DNA of 64,000 nucleotides from WHTX01 sp038255145 (GCA_038255145.1 JBBSLP010000001.1:1-64000); one strand, 5' to 3'. Shown: positions 8,116 through 17,323, numbered from the stretch's first letter. Notes: a model not told the origin generated them from the letters alone. Translations and numbers: made by a program.

Positions 8116-10086
8116 ATGGCGGTCGAGGGATTCGACATCACCGAACGGGTGCCCTACGACGAGCTGACCTCACGGGCGGACCTGGCCGACATCGGCCCCT
8201 ACGAACGCATCGAAGGCGTGGCCCGCTACGCCGTGGACCCCACGCTGGCGGCCAACGCCGCCATCGTCGACCTGGCCCTGGTCCCCTCGGACGACGACGG
8301 CCTGGTGCGCTTCTCCGGCGACGTCAGCCTGCTGGTGCCCCTCGACCCCCGACGGGCCAACCGGACCCTGCTGCTCGAGGTCCCCAACCGGGGCAACCGC
8401 AGCGCCACCCGCACCTTCGACCAGGCCCCACCCGAGCTCCGGCCCACCGCCCGCATCCACCCCGGCGACGGCTGGCTGTTCCGGGCCGGCTGGACCGTGG
8501 CCTCGTGCGGCTGGCAGTGGGACGTGCCCCGCAGCCCGGCCCGCCTCGGCCTCGACGCCCCCCTGGTCCCCGCCGCCGCCCTGGGCCCCGACCCCGGGCG
8601 CATGCAGCTGCGCTTCCAGCTCCACGCCCCCGTCGACCAGGTGGCCCTGACCGACCAGCACGTGGGCGCCCTCAGCCCCCACGACACCATCGCCCCCGCC
8701 CGTCTCGACGATCCCGGGGCCGAGCTGCGGGTGGGCCAGCACCCCATGGGCCCGACGATGGTGCTCGACCGCGCCTCGTGGTCCTTCACCGGGGACGGCG
8801 CCCACGTGCGCCTGGACGGCGGCTTCCGGGCGGGCCTGGTCTACGACCTGCTCTACCGGCCCGCCCGCACCCCCGTGGCCGGGGCCGGCCTGCTGGCCTA
8901 CCGCGACCTGGGGACCTGGCTGCGCCACTCCCCCGACGCCCCGACCGCCGGGCTCGTCGACCACGTCATCGGCCAGGGCCAGTCCCAGTGCGGCCGGTTC
9001 CTGCGCACCTTCCTGGCCCGGGGCCTCAACGTCGACGAGGCCGGTGACCAGGTGCTCGACGGCGTGCACATCCACATCGCCGGGGGCCGGGGCGGTGAGT
9101 TCGACCACCGCTGGGCCCAGCCCTCGGTGCAGCCCACACCGGGCTTCGGCTTCGTGCTGCCCTTCACCGACGACCCCGCCCCCGACGCCGGGCACCCCCG
9201 GGGCCTGCTCGACCGGCAACGGGCCCTCGGTGGCGTGCCCCGCATCGTGTGCACCGACACGTCAGCCGAGTACTGGCGGGGCGACGCCTCGCTGGCCCAC
9301 GCCTCGACCACCGGGGACCGCGACCTGGCCCCCGCCCCCGAGGTGCGCCGCTACCTGCTGGCCTCCAGCCAGCACGGCTCGGGCTTCCCCGTGCTCGCCT
9401 CCACCAGCCTGTTCGGCAGCCGGGGCGTCAACCCCTTCAACATCATCGACCACCGCCCCCTGCTGCGGGCCGCCCTGCACAACCTGCGCTCATGGGTAGC
9501 CGAAGCCATCGAGCCGCCGGCCAGCCGCATCCCCACCGTGGCCGACGGCACGGCGGTGACCCGCGACCAGGTTCTCGGCGACCTGGCCCCCCTGGCCGCG
9601 GCCGGGGTGCTGGGCCTGCCCGACACCGAGGCCCTGCCCCGCCTGGCCCCCCTCGACCTCGGGCCCCGGGCCACCCAGGGCGTGGGCGACGGGCCGGCGC
9701 GGGTGGCGGGACCACCCCACACCTCGCTGGTCTCGGCCATCGACGCCGACGGCAACGAGGTGGCCGGCGTGGCCATGCCCGACGTGACCGTGCCCGTGGC
9801 CACCCACACCGGCTTCGAGCCCCGCCACCCCGACACCGGTGCCGCCGGTCAGATCCTCGACTACCTGGGCTCGACCGTGCCCTTCGCCGCCACCGAGGCC
9901 GACCGCCGACGCACCGGGGACCCCCGGCCCTCCCTGGCCAGCCGCTACGCCGACCAGGCCAGCTACCTGGAGCAGGTGCGGGGCGCCGCCGATGCGCTCG
10001 TGGCCCAGCGCCTACTGCTGGCCGCCGACGTCGAGCTCTGCGTCGCCCTGGCCGCGGCCCGCTGGGACCTGGTCACCGCCGGTTGA
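8116..10086 (+). CDS. Large alpha/beta hydrolase domain protein
   Basis: 656 residues resembling the long 'alpha/beta hydrolase domain-containing' family of actinobacteria. The nucleophile elbow is GQSQCGRFL (Ser near residue 294). A later TDTSAEYWRGDASL segment and LLASSQHGS probably supply acid and His. No signal peptide, so probably cytoplasmic. An in-frame GTG at 8065 would add 17 residues, and TACGCT ends 10 bases before it, so that start is possible too. The downstream CoA-transferase suggests a role in handling a carboxylic acid ester, but the substrate is unknown. Confidence 0.75.
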   Translation: MAVEGFDITERVPYDELTSRADLADIGPYERIEGVARYAVDPTLAANAAIVDLALVPSDDDGLVRFSGDVSLLVPLDPRRANRTLLLEVPNRGNRSATRTFDQAPPELRPTARIHPGDGWLFRAGWTVASCGWQWDVPRSPARLGLDAPLVPAAALGPDPGRMQLRFQLHAPVDQVALTDQHVGALSPHDTIAPARLDDPGAELRVGQHPMGPTMVLDRASWSFTGDGAHVRLDGGFRAGLVYDLLYRPARTPVAGAGLLAYRDLGTWLRHSPDAPTAGLVDHVIGQGQSQCGRFLRTFLARGLNVDEAGDQVLDGVHIHIAGGRGGEFDHRWAQPSVQPTPGFGFVLPFTDDPAPDAGHPRGLLDRQRALGGVPRIVCTDTSAEYWRGDASLAHASTTGDRDLAPAPEVRRYLLASSQHGSGFPVLASTSLFGSRGVNPFNIIDHRPLLRAALHNLRSWVAEAIEPPASRIPTVADGTAVTRDQVLGDLAPLAAAGVLGLPDTEALPRLAPLDLGPRATQGVGDGPARVAGPPHTSLVSAIDADGNEVAGVAMPDVTVPVATHTGFEPRHPDTGAAGQILDYLGSTVPFAATEADRRRTGDPRPSLASRYADQASYLEQVRGAADALVAQRLLLAADVELCVALAAARWDLVTAG

Positions 10087-10121
10087 TCGGCGCGCCCCGA
10101 CCCACGCGCCCCGATCGTGGG
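10087..10121 (+). repeat. Imperfect short direct repeat after a stop codon
   Basis: The element CGCGCCCCGA occurs twice about 14 bases apart immediately after the TGA of the hydrolase gene. It fits the local pattern of small duplications at gene ends. Confidence 0.5.
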
Positions 10122-10161
10122 GCTCGACGTGACCCCGGGGACGAGCTAGACACCGCTGCCC

Positions 10162-12567
10162 ATGGCAGGCATCGACCAGCTCGTCGTCGTCGAGATCGCG
10201 GGATCGGCGGCCGGGGCGTGGGCGGCCCGCCTCTTCGCCGGCGCCGGCGCCCGGGTCATCAAGGTCGTCCCCCCCGGCGAGGTGGGCGCGGCGACGGACG
10301 CCGCCGCCTACTTCGACACGGCCAAGACCGTCGTCGCCGCGACAGGAGCCGAGCTCGAGGCCCTGGTGGTCGGGGCCGACGTGCTCGTCGAATCGGCCGC
10401 CGACGGCCCCCTGGGACCCACCGTCGCCCCCGGGGACCACCCCCACCTGATCCGGGTGCGCATCTCCCCCTTCGGCACCGAGGGCCCCCACGCCGGCTGG
10501 CGCAGCAGTGACCTGGTCATCCAGGCCGCCGGCGGTTACGTGTACCTGTCGGGCCAGCCCGGGCGGGTGCCGCTGCAGGGCCCCCGCGGCCAGGCCGACC
10601 TGGCCGCGGGCGGCTTCGGGGCCATCGGCGCCCTGGCCGCCCTGTTCTCGCGCCGACGCACGGGGGCGGGCCAGACCGTGGAGGTCTCGGTCCAGGACAC
10701 CCTGGCCGCGCTGCACCAGTTCACCGAGCTGCGCTACACCCACGCCGGCAACATCCTCATGCGCATGGGCAACCGCTATGCGGGTCCGGGCAGCCCCATC
10801 GGCATGTACCCCACGGCCGACGGCCAGATGGCCCTCACCGTGGCCACCGCGGCCCACATGGAGGTGCTGCTGGCCGTCACCGGCCTCGAGCACCTGCTGG
10901 AACGGCCCGACGTCGACTCCATCATCGACGTCATGGTCAACGACCACATCGTGGTGCCGCCCCTGCTGGAGTGGTTGAGCACCCGGACCACGGCCGAGGT
11001 GGTGGAGCTGTTCCAGGCCGTGCGCCTGGCTGCGGGCCCGGTGCTCGACATGCACCAGTTGCTCGGGGACGAGCACCTGCGGGCCCGGGGCTTCTGGCAG
11101 CCCATGGAGGTCGACGGGCGTGCCGTGGAGATCCCCGGGGCCCCGTTCCACATCGAGGGCCGGCCGTGGATCAGCACCGCGCCGACGCCAGGCACGGCCG
11201 CCGACGTCGCCGCTGTAGCCGACGCCGCCCCGGCCGCCGGGGGCGAAGGGACGGCGGCGCCGATGGCCACCGAGCTCGCGTTCGCCGGCCATCCCGCCGC
11301 CGGGGGCGACGCCGACGCCCTGCCCCTGGACGGCCTGCGGGTGTTGGACCTGACCCGGGTGTGGGCCGGCCCCCTGGCCTGCCGCATCCTGTCCGACCTG
11401 GGGGCGGACGTGGTCATGGTCGAGGCGCCGTGGCAGCGCATGCCCAGGTTCGTGCCCGACTCGTACGCCCTGTCGACCCACTTCATGCCCGACGACGTGG
11501 TCGGCGCGCACCCGTGGAACCGCAACGGGTTCATCAACAAGTACGCCCTGGGCAAGCGCTCCGTCGGCGTGGACATGGCCGTGGCCGAGGGGCGGGCCGT
11601 CTTCGAGGAGCTGGTGGCCGCGGTCGACGTGGTCGTGGAGAACTTCAGCCCCCGGGTCATGCCCAACTTCGGCCTGGGCGAGGACCGGTTGCGGGAGCTG
11701 AACCCGGCGCTGATCTACCTGACCATGCCCGGCTACGGGCGTGACGGACCCGCCGCGGACTACTCGGCCTACGGGCCCGTGCTCGACTCCCACGCCGGGC
11801 TGTCCACCCTCATGGGGTACGAGGGCATGACGGCGTGGAAGTGCGGCATCGCCTGGCCCGACCCCGTCGGCGGCATCCACGGGGCGGTGGCCGCCCTGCT
11901 CGCCCTGTGGGACCGCGACGCCGATCCCGACCACGGCGGGCGCACCATCGAGCTGGCCCAGTTCGAGACGGCCGTGGCCATGATCGGTGACCGCCTGGTC
12001 GAGGCCCAGCTGACCGGCACCCTGCCGCCCCTGCCCGGCAACCGCCACCCCGACCATGCCCCCCAGGGCGTCTACCCCAGCGCCGGCGACGACCGCTGGC
12101 TGGCCCTGACCGTGCCCGACGACGACACCTGGGCCCGCCTCTGCGCCCTGGCCGGCCTGCCTGCCCACTGGGCCGGGCTGGGAGCGTCCGAGCGCCGGGC
12201 CCGCCACGACGAGCTCGACGCCGCCCTGTCGACGTGGACGGCGACCCGTGACCACCTCGAGCTGGCCGACGAGCTCCAGGCTGCCGGGGTGCCCGCGGCC
12301 GCCGTTCTCGACGGCGGCGAGCTGGTCGAGGACCGCCACCTCGGGGCCCGGGCCATGTTCGTCGAGCTCACCCACCCCGAGGCCGGCACCCACCGCTGGC
12401 CCCGGTCCCCCGCCCTGCTGTCGGCGGCCGACACCGCCCCCACCGGCCCCGCCCCCCTGCTGGGCCAGCACAACGCCGAGGTCCTCACGGCGTGGGCCGG
12501 CCTCGGCGCCGACGAGCTGGCCGCCCTCGAGGCCAGCGGCGTGGTGGCCACCGAACCCCCCGAGTAG
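10162..12567 (+). CDS. Double-domain class III CoA-transferase (CaiB/BaiF family)
   Basis: 801 residues, about twice the usual ~400. The N-terminal half (1-~345) and C-terminal half (~385-790) are each CaiB/BaiF-like, joined by an Ala/Gly-rich linker. The likely catalytic Asp is kept in both halves (GQADLAAGG and AWPDPVGGIHG). The second half has the classic family opening (GLRVLDLTRVWAGPLACRILSDLGADVV). The first lacks the usual substrate-binding N-terminal segment and looks shortened. Such enzymes move CoA between acyl-CoA and a free acid; the substrate is unknown. TAGACA ends 9 bases before the ATG. Confidence 0.88.
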   Translation: MAGIDQLVVVEIAGSAAGAWAARLFAGAGARVIKVVPPGEVGAATDAAAYFDTAKTVVAATGAELEALVVGADVLVESAADGPLGPTVAPGDHPHLIRVRISPFGTEGPHAGWRSSDLVIQAAGGYVYLSGQPGRVPLQGPRGQADLAAGGFGAIGALAALFSRRRTGAGQTVEVSVQDTLAALHQFTELRYTHAGNILMRMGNRYAGPGSPIGMYPTADGQMALTVATAAHMEVLLAVTGLEHLLERPDVDSIIDVMVNDHIVVPPLLEWLSTRTTAEVVELFQAVRLAAGPVLDMHQLLGDEHLRARGFWQPMEVDGRAVEIPGAPFHIEGRPWISTAPTPGTAADVAAVADAAPAAGGEGTAAPMATELAFAGHPAAGGDADALPLDGLRVLDLTRVWAGPLACRILSDLGADVVMVEAPWQRMPRFVPDSYALSTHFMPDDVVGAHPWNRNGFINKYALGKRSVGVDMAVAEGRAVFEELVAAVDVVVENFSPRVMPNFGLGEDRLRELNPALIYLTMPGYGRDGPAADYSAYGPVLDSHAGLSTLMGYEGMTAWKCGIAWPDPVGGIHGAVAALLALWDRDADPDHGGRTIELAQFETAVAMIGDRLVEAQLTGTLPPLPGNRHPDHAPQGVYPSAGDDRWLALTVPDDDTWARLCALAGLPAHWAGLGASERRARHDELDAALSTWTATRDHLELADELQAAGVPAAAVLDGGELVEDRHLGARAMFVELTHPEAGTHRWPRSPALLSAADTAPTGPAPLLGQHNAEVLTAWAGLGADELAALEASGVVATEPPE

Positions 12568-12654
12568 TCACGCCCCGGTTCGCCGCAGGCCGGCGTCAGC
12601 GGCGAACGCCGCGTAGGCCCTTACGATGGCGTTCACCACGCCGTCCTCGATCAT
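12568..12654 (-). CDS. Possible 28-residue small protein with a strong ribosome site
   Basis: An ATG at 12654 follows AGGAGG with 7-base spacing and opens a 28-codon frame (MIEDGVVNAIVRAYAAF... ending RRTGA), predicted as one amphipathic helix. The Shine-Dalgarno sits at the edge of a perfect 8-bp hairpin (12665-12686). It lies downstream of the minus-strand membrane protein gene. No homology is claimed; the ribosome site is the main support. Confidence 0.4.
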   Translation of the reverse strand: MIEDGVVNAIVRAYAAFAADAGLRRTGA

Positions 12655-12664
12655 GGTCCAACCT

Positions 12665-12686
12665 CCTGCAACCTCTGAGTTGCAGG
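12665..12686. promoter_or_regulatory. Perfect hairpin next to a ribosome site
   Basis: CCTGCAAC and GTTGCAGG pair perfectly around a 6-base loop, between two convergent genes. On the minus strand the 3' arm runs into AGGAGG, so the hairpin could act as a weak terminator or could modulate translation of the small frame at 12654. Confidence 0.45.
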
Positions 12687-12702
12687 TGACCGTAGCCGAC
12701 GC

Positions 12703-13626
12703 TCAGTGCACGGGGTGGGAGGTGTCGGCGCCGACGGGGAGGTCGCCTTCACCACCGCCCTCGACCTCGGGCTCTCCCGCCGGGGCCGCGGGCCGGGGCG
12801 GGGCACTCGAGGTGGTGGCCGGGACCGTGGCCTTGGTGGTGTCGGGCGTGCTCGTGCGGGCCGCGGCCGCTGGGGGGTGGGCCACGGGATGGTTGGAGGG
12901 GCTGCCGGCGATGGCGTCGCCGAGCCGGGTGAAGATGGGATCCCAGCGCCGGTCGAACCGGGCCGAGCGGTGCACGGCCCGCTGCATGCGCCGGGGGCGG
13001 CTGCGATAGACGTGGCGGGCCCAGGGCGAGGTGGGCCGAGCCAGGCGAATGGCGCCGATGATGGCCATCCAGGGCACGAACACCGACACCAGGGCCAGGC
13101 GGTACTTGCCCTTGGTGGCACAGACGATCACGGCCACGATGGTGATGGCGATGCCGAGGATGCCGTAGATGCGCAGGTTGATCTCGGTGTCGGTGGTGTC
13201 GTCCACGCCGAAGGGGGTCAGGCCCACGAGCAGGCAGGCCAGGCTGGCCGAGGTCAGGGCCACGGCCTGGACCGAGAGCTGTCCCTGTTTGGCCCAGTAG
13301 ACGTCGTCGAGGTGGAGGATGAGGGCGAACTCGTCGAGCACGAGCGACGCCCCCACGCCGACGGCCACGGCCGCCACCTCGTGCCACGGCGAGTCACCGT
13401 TGCCGCCCACGGCCATGGCCGCGCCGATGAGCAGCAGGATGAGCCCGGGCACGCTGTGGTGGATGTGCAGCCCACCGGGGGTGACGTCCTTGAACGGTCC
13501 CCGGCCGGCCCGGATGAGCCGGGTGATGGCCCTGGTCAGCAGGAACGTGACCACGAAGGACATGAAGCACAGCAACAGGGGCAGCTTGTGGGGCTCGATG
13601 ATGTTGCGGGTCCACCAGTCCCCCAT
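12703..13626 (-). CDS. Multispanning membrane protein, unknown function
   Basis: 307 residues from the ATG of MGDWWTRN; an in-frame GTG 60 bases upstream is possible but weaker. About seven membrane segments occupy residues 15-215, followed by a basic region and a disordered Pro/Ala/Thr tail of about 80 residues. A conserved-looking histidine motif (LHIHHSVPG) and acidic DEFALILHLDDVYW suggest a metal or redox role, which I cannot prove. It follows the amidase gene with a short gap. Confidence 0.75.
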   Translation of the reverse strand: MGDWWTRNIIEPHKLPLLLCFMSFVVTFLLTRAITRLIRAGRGPFKDVTPGGLHIHHSVPGLILLLIGAAMAVGGNGDSPWHEVAAVAVGVGASLVLDEFALILHLDDVYWAKQGQLSVQAVALTSASLACLLVGLTPFGVDDTTDTEINLRIYGILGIAITIVAVIVCATKGKYRLALVSVFVPWMAIIGAIRLARPTSPWARHVYRSRPRRMQRAVHRSARFDRRWDPIFTRLGDAIAGSPSNHPVAHPPAAAARTSTPDTTKATVPATTSSAPPRPAAPAGEPEVEGGGEGDLPVGADTSHPVH

Positions 13627-13686
13627 GACGGCGAGTGTGCCACCGCCGAGGGCGTTTCGGGCGTAGGGGCCCGCGATCTCCACCAC

Positions 13687-14937
13687 TCAGGGTGCCGAGG
13701 ACCCGAGGGCGGCGGCGGCGAAGCGCCCCACGTCGAGCAGGGCATGGTCGGCCCACCGGGTGCCGACGAGCTGCACGCCCACGGGCATGCGCGCCGGGCC
13801 TCGGGCCCCGGGCAGGGACAGCGCCGGCACCCGCAGCAGGGTCCAGACCTTGTTGAAGGCGGGATCCCCGGTGCTGTCCAGGCCCAGGGGGGCCTCGCCG
13901 GGGGCCGACGGTGTGAGCAGGGCATCGAGGTCGAGACGGGCCAGGGTGGCAGCGTAGGCGGCCCGCCCGGCCACCGCATCCCGTTGGGCGGCGCCGTAGG
14001 CCTCGGGACTGACCAGGGCGCGGGCCTCGATGATGGCGGCCAACCTGTCCGACAGCAGGTCGGGGTGGGCCGCGTGCTCCCAGGCCAGGCTGGCGCCGAT
14101 CTCGGCCGCCATGATGGTGTCGTGGGCGGCGCCGAGGGGGCCGAGCGCACCGATCAGGTCGACGTCGACGACCTCGGCCCCGGCGGCGGCCAGGGATGAT
14201 GCGGCCATCTCCAGTGCGGTGACGGTGGACATCTCGGCCGCCGGCCATTGATGGCTGCGGTACCGCCCGATGCGGGGAGCGGGCCGATCCGCCCCACCGC
14301 GGCTGGCGGGGGGCTCGGCCGGCGGGCCGGGCGGGGCCAGGGCGGCGAGCACGGCGGCCACGTCGTCCACCGTGGTGCCGTACCAGCCCAGGGTGTCGAA
14401 GGAGGGGGCCAGGGGGTGCACCCCGGTCAGGGCGACCAGGTCGAAGGTGGGCTTGAAGGCCACCACCCCGCAGAACGAGCCCGGCCTGATGACCGAGCCC
14501 CCGGTCTGGGTGCCGAAGGCGACGCGCACCATGCCCGCGGCCACTGCGGCGGCCGAACCGCTCGACGAGCCGCCGGGGGTGCGGGTGGGGTCGTGGGGGT
14601 TGGTGGTGGGGCCGGGGCGGAAGAAGGCGAACTCGGTGGTCACCGTCTTGCCCACCACCACGGCGCCGGCGGCCCGGGCCAGGGCCACGGCCGCGGCATC
14701 GCTGCGGGGCCGGTGCCCGGCGTAGATGGCCGAACCCTTCTCGGTGGGCAGGTCGGCGGTGTCGATGATGTCCTTGACGCCCAGGGTGAAGCCGTTCAGC
14801 GACCCGGCCGGGGCCCCGGCCATGGCCGCCCGCACCTCGTCGTCGGCGCGCCGGCTGACCCAGGCGGCCACGGTCGGCTCCCGCTCGGCGGTGATGGCCA
14901 GCTCGGCCTCGAGGCGGTCCATGTCGACGGTGGTCAC
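13687..14937 (-). CDS. Amidase signature family hydrolase
   Basis: 416 residues. The Ser-cisSer-Lys triad is visible: Lys in VKDIID (about 55), cis-Ser in GGSSSGS (about 123-128) and the nucleophile in TQTGGSVIRPGS (about 148). It cleaves amide bonds of an unknown substrate in the cytoplasm. It is slightly shorter than the usual 450-500 residues. The GTG at 14937 was chosen because GGGATGGGGG precedes it; ATG at 14922 is an alternative. The membrane protein gene lies just downstream. Confidence 0.88.
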   Translation of the reverse strand: MTTVDMDRLEAELAITAEREPTVAAWVSRRADDEVRAAMAGAPAGSLNGFTLGVKDIIDTADLPTEKGSAIYAGHRPRSDAAAVALARAAGAVVVGKTVTTEFAFFRPGPTTNPHDPTRTPGGSSSGSAAAVAAGMVRVAFGTQTGGSVIRPGSFCGVVAFKPTFDLVALTGVHPLAPSFDTLGWYGTTVDDVAAVLAALAPPGPPAEPPASRGGADRPAPRIGRYRSHQWPAAEMSTVTALEMAASSLAAAGAEVVDVDLIGALGPLGAAHDTIMAAEIGASLAWEHAAHPDLLSDRLAAIIEARALVSPEAYGAAQRDAVAGRAAYAATLARLDLDALLTPSAPGEAPLGLDSTGDPAFNKVWTLLRVPALSLPGARGPARMPVGVQLVGTRWADHALLDVGRFAAAALGSSAP

Positions 14938-15080
14938 CCCCCCATCCCAGCGCGTCGCGGCCACCCGCGCCCGGGCTGGAGCGATGACGGCTCGATGAAG
15001 GGGTCCGTGAACCCGACGGCACCGGTGGGCCAGACTCCGCCCCCGGCCGCAGCGCGGCACGAGGACGCAGGGAGGCGACG

Positions 15081-15902
15081 ATGCAGCTCGAAGGAGCCCG
15101 GGTGCTGGTCACGGGGGCATCCCGGGGGCTGGGAGCGGCCGTGGCCCGCGACGTCGCCCGCCGGGGGGCGCTGGTCGTGCTCGTGGCCCGCTCACGGTCC
15201 GAGCTCGAGATCGTGGCCGCCGAGGTCGGGGGTACGGCCGTGGTGGCCGACCTGACCGACCCGGCCCAGCTGCACGGGTTGATCGCCCGCTGTGAGGACG
15301 CGGCCGGCCCCATCGACGTGCTGGTCAACAACGCCGGCGTGCTCGAGGTGGGTCCGCTGGCCGCGGCGACGGCGGCCTCGGTCCACCGCCAGGTGGCCCT
15401 CGACCTCGAGGCCCCCATCGAGCTGACCCGTCAGGTGCTGCCGGGCATGCTGGCCCGGGGTCGGGGCCACGTGGTCATGGTGTCCTCGGTGCAGGGGGTG
15501 ACGACCACGCCGGGGTGCGCGGTGTACGGGGCCACCAAGGCGGCAATGACCCACCTGACCGCCATCCTCCGCCTCGAGCTGCGCCACACCCCGGTGGGCA
15601 CGACGGTGGTGGCGCCGGGCCCGGTCGACACCGACATGTGGTCCGAGCTCGGCGATGCCCCCTACCTGCGCAGCTACTTCCGCCGGCTGCGACGCCTGGG
15701 GATGATCGACCACACCGACGTCGACGAGCTGGCCCGGGCCGTGGGCGACGCCATCGAAGCCGGCCGCCGCCACGTGCGCCGCCCCCGACGCGCCGCCTTG
15801 CTCCACTGGCTGGAGGAGGCCCCCCGCCGGGCCGTCGAGCTGGCCCTGCTCGGCGTCCACCTCCCCCACCCCACCGCGTCGGGGACCGAGCCCGCGCCAT
15901 GA
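15081..15902 (+). CDS. Short-chain dehydrogenase/reductase
   Basis: A 273-residue NAD(P)-dependent oxidoreductase. Cofactor loop TGASRGLG (11-18), NNAG (83-86), and catalytic Ser136, Tyr149 and Lys153 (YGATK) are all present. The arginine-rich C-terminal extension (about 228-273) is longer than in minimal SDRs. Its stop overlaps the start of the next, decayed SDR gene (ATGA). The substrate is unknown. Confidence 0.88.
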   Translation: MQLEGARVLVTGASRGLGAAVARDVARRGALVVLVARSRSELEIVAAEVGGTAVVADLTDPAQLHGLIARCEDAAGPIDVLVNNAGVLEVGPLAAATAASVHRQVALDLEAPIELTRQVLPGMLARGRGHVVMVSSVQGVTTTPGCAVYGATKAAMTHLTAILRLELRHTPVGTTVVAPGPVDTDMWSELGDAPYLRSYFRRLRRLGMIDHTDVDELARAVGDAIEAGRRHVRRPRRAALLHWLEEAPRRAVELALLGVHLPHPTASGTEPAP

Positions 15903-16536
15903 CCCCGACGCGACCCCTCGATGGCCGGGTGGCCCTGGTGACCGGGGCCAACCACGGCATCGGCGCGGCGGTGGCCGCGGCCGTGGCCCGCCGCGGTGCC
16001 GCCGTGCTCATCAGCTACCTGCGGCTGGCTCCCCTGGCCGACCCCGGCCTGCCCGAGGCCTACGACCGCCAGCGGGCCGACGACGCCCGGGCCGTGCTGG
16101 CCGGCATCGCCGCCGCTGGTGGTCGGCCGACACCTTCGCCGCCGCCGGAGCCGACCGGGTGGGGCGCCGGCTACCCCGGGTCGGTGCCGGCACGGTCGAC
16201 CGCAACCTGGCCGTCGACGCCAGGGCCGCATCGTCGGGCTGACCTCGGGCGGGCGTAACGGCTTCCCCGAGGAGGTGTCCTACGGGGCGGCCAAGGCGGC
16301 CATGGAGAGCTACACGCTGTCCGCGGCCACCGAGCTGGCCAACCTGGGCATCACCGCCAACGTCGTGCACCCTCCGATCACCGACACCGGTTGGGTGACC
16401 GACGAGGTGCGGGCCGAGGTGGCCGCGCCCCGACCTCGGGCACGTGGCCGAACCCGCCGAGGTGGCCGACGTCGTCGCCTGGTTGTGCACCGACGCCGCC
16501 CGCCTCGTCACCGGCAACGTCATCCGCCTGCGCTGA
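15899..16536 (+). pseudogene. Decayed SDR gene with internal deletions and frameshifts
   Basis: Three pieces of one SDR lie in three frames. An N-terminal part (VALVTGANHGIGAAVA, from 15899) runs to about 16119. A short middle part reading WSADTFAAAGADRVGRRL to LAVDAR follows (16120-16225). The catalytic part with GLTSGG and SYGAAKAAME begins near 16227, and the tail (DLGHVAEPAEVADVVAWL) is shifted again at about 16430 before the TGA at 16534. The NNA segment and about 20-25 codons before GLTSGG are missing. Both deletion junctions carry short homologies. The active Tyr/Lys remain but the fold cannot form. Confidence 0.8.
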
Positions 16537-16622
16537 CGGCCACCTCGGACCTTCCGGGGGGGATCGTCAACCGCCACGGTCGAGGATCTTCCCCGGTCGC
16601 GACGACCGCCGCCGGATCTACG

Positions 16623-17042
16623 TCACGAGCCGCGAGGTGGCGGATCACCCAACGACCAGATGCGGACGTTGCCGTGTGCGGCGGCGAGGGCGCCGAGATC
16701 ATCGGGGTCGGCGGTGGCGATGACCGCTCCGCCCAACCGGATGGCCGTCGCCACCACGATGGCGTCAACCGCCGAGCCCGTCCCGGCGCGGCTACGGAGG
16801 CGACCGGCCAGGCGGGCGACCGGGACACTGAGCGGCACGACCAGAGCGGCGAAACGGACGAGGCGATCGATGGTCGCGTCCGATCCATCACCCCGGTAGA
16901 CCTCGGCAAGCACCACGATCGGAACCACCGGGCGTTGACCGGCTCGGGCCGCGATGCGGCTGATGGCCTGCGCCCGCAGGCTCGCCGATCCTCGTTCACG
17001 GGGATGAGCCAAGGCGTTCACCGCCTCGGCATCGAGGATCAG
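16623..17042 (-). CDS. vapC: PIN-domain toxin (VapC-like), probable CTG start
   Basis: About 139 residues. The PIN acidic residues are present if the gene starts at CTG 17042: Asp4 (LILDAEA), Glu47 (VVLAEVYRG), Asp93 (GSAVDAIVVATA) and Asp112/115. Starting at the in-frame GTG a few codons later would delete the first catalytic Asp. The CTG overlaps the antitoxin stop by 4 bases (CTGA), matching the ATGA/GTGA junctions used elsewhere here. Family members are Mg-dependent RNases. It is probably neutralised by the upstream antitoxin. Confidence 0.78.
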   Translation of the reverse strand: MILDAEAVNALAHPRERGSASLRAQAISRIAARAGQRPVVPIVVLAEVYRGDGSDATIDRLVRFAALVVPLSVPVARLAGRLRSRAGTGSAVDAIVVATAIRLGGAVIATADPDDLGALAAAHGNVRIWSLGDPPPRGS

Positions 17043-17254
17043 CTGGCCTGCCAGAACGCCTCCGCCTCGGCCAACAGGGCCTCGGGGATGGGGCCGGTCT
17101 CCTCAGCCAACTCGTCGAGCAGGTTCGACATCTCGACGTTGCCCAGGCGAGCCTCGATGGCGCGGACGACGAAGTCCTCGACACCAGCCTCGCCCGCGGC
17201 GACGACCACGGCGTCGGCCAATGCGACCGGGATGCGCACCACCCTGCTTGCCAT
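17039..17254 (-). CDS. vapB: Antitoxin of the VapBC-like pair
   Basis: 71 residues. The N-terminal strand and helices (MASRVVRIPVALADAV... EDFVVRAIEARL) look like a ribbon-helix-helix DNA-binding domain. The acidic C-terminus (LLDELAEETGPIPEALLAEAEAFW) would wrap the toxin. The ATG at 17254 is clear. It is directly upstream of and overlaps the PIN toxin. It probably autoregulates, but no operator was identified in the short upstream gap. Confidence 0.7.
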   Translation of the reverse strand: MASRVVRIPVALADAVVVAAGEAGVEDFVVRAIEARLGNVEMSNLLDELAEETGPIPEALLAEAEAFWQAS

Positions 17255-17323
17255 GAGCGAAGCCTACGAGCCGGGAGCCCGACGACCCAGCACCTTGCTA
17301 GGGCCGTCGCTGTCCGGCTGCGG

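Noticed and set aside
10012..12471. Long minus-strand frame opposite the CoA-transferase (about 819 codons)
   Set aside because: It is a GC-rich antisense shadow: low-complexity Gly/His/Gln/Val composition, no family motifs, and the plus-strand gene is clear.
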